A DNA stretch of 5,698 nt from Desulfuromonadaceae bacterium UBA6124 (GTDB taxonomy: Bacteria > Desulfobacterota > Desulfuromonadia > Desulfuromonadales > Trichloromonadaceae). Below the pieces are notes generated by a model that searched no databases, was not told where the DNA came from, and was given only the letters and a program-made list of their open reading frames with translations. The stretch spans positions 11,177-16,874 of the forward strand of contig DIVU01000047.1 of NCBI GenBank assembly GCA_002423365.1, in the 5' to 3' direction. Of the stretch, positions 5,388-5,698 are shown piece after piece. The position numbers and the translations under genes are program-made. How positions within the stretch are numbered: position 1 is the first letter of the stretch; each line of letters starts with the position of its first letter.

Positions 5388-5698
5388 TCAGCCTTCGGTC
5401 GGCAGATTCTCGCCGAGGGCTTCCTTGCGGGAAAGCTTGATCTTGCCCTGTTTGTCGATGCCTATACACTTGACCAGGACCTGATCCCCTTCGTTGATGA
5501 CATCGGTCACGGCCTTGACACGCTCTTTGGCCAGCTCAGAGACATGCACCAAGCCGTCGGTGCCGGGATAGATTTCGACAAAGGCGCCGAATTCCATGAT
5601 TTTCCGGACCGTCCCCATATAGAGCTTGCCAACCTCGGCTTCCTGGGTCAGATCGCGGATCATCTTGATGGCCCGCTTGGCCGCCTCGCCATCGGCGG
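5388..5698 (-). CDS. pnp: Polynucleotide phosphorylase, C-terminal end (runs off right edge)
   Basis: The last 102 residues of PNPase are visible; the rest lies beyond the right edge. The protein degrades RNA 3'-to-5' by phosphorolysis and forms part of the degradosome in many bacteria. The visible part starts with the end of the KH domain (ADGEAAKRAIKMIRDL) and the typical linker TQEAEVGKLYMGTV, followed by the S1 RNA-binding domain: IMEFGAFVEIYPGTDGLVHVSEL, then ERVKAVTDVINEGDQVLVKCIGID and KIKLSRKEAL. It ends with a short tail, GENLPTEG, and a TGA stop at 5388-5390. An ATG at 5663 is only an internal methionine of this frame. A short C-terminal tail after S1 means there is no long extra degradosome-docking region like that of some PNPases. 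It is upstream of dut on the same strand. Confidence 0.97.
   Translation of the reverse strand, partial: ADGEAAKRAIKMIRDLTQEAEVGKLYMGTVRKIMEFGAFVEIYPGTDGLVHVSELAKERVKAVTDVINEGDQVLVKCIGIDKQGKIKLSRKEALGENLPTEG

Noticed and set aside
5266..5469. N-terminal extension of dUTPase to 5469
   Set aside because: It would overlap the end of pnp and run through the hairpin region. The family start and the GGAAGG ribosome site are at 5265.

Overview
The window is about 5.7 kb of gene-dense, moderately GC-rich bacterial chromosome. Gene content and protein character (AlkK/DmdB-type acyl-CoA ligase, YajD-type HNH protein, a pnp-dut-DUF493 run, a Sua5/YciO-family protein) suggest a Gram-negative bacterium. 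The overall look recalls Desulfuromonadales/Geobacter-like Deltaproteobacteria, but that is an impression from protein resemblance, not a computed placement. No mobile element, CRISPR array, tRNA or rRNA is visible.

Left part (1-1880, minus strand): an AMP-forming fatty-acyl-CoA ligase is followed 16 bp later by the start of a YajD-like HNH-domain protein that runs off the left edge. The spacing suggests co-transcription. A 170-bp divergent spacer (1881-2050) separates this pair from the plus-strand genes.

Middle (2051-3294, plus strand): a predicted outer-membrane lipoprotein of unassigned family, then a small multi-pass membrane protein. The second gene has a convincing sigma-70-type promoter of its own (perfect TATAAT). 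A very strong hairpin flanked by A- and T-tracts (3311-3363) ends this unit and the converging minus-strand unit.

Right part (5698 down to 3383, minus strand): the C-terminal end of polynucleotide phosphorylase (pnp), a 122-bp spacer with two hairpins, dUTPase (dut), and a DUF493/YbeD-like gene overlapping dut by 14 nt. After a 127-bp gap with an extended -10 promoter come a Sua5/YciO/YrdC-family threonylcarbamoyl-AMP synthase-like gene (GTG start) and a small unknown protein ending in a Cys-rich CHNCGCGC tail. The recognisable genes serve RNA turnover, nucleotide-pool sanitation and tRNA modification.

Most of the window is ordinary housekeeping sequence and I see no evident new multi-gene system. 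The items most worth a second look are the Cys-tailed unknown protein next to the Sua5-like gene, the lipoprotein/membrane-protein pair, the pnp-dut hairpins, and the dyad over the Sua5-like gene's promoter.
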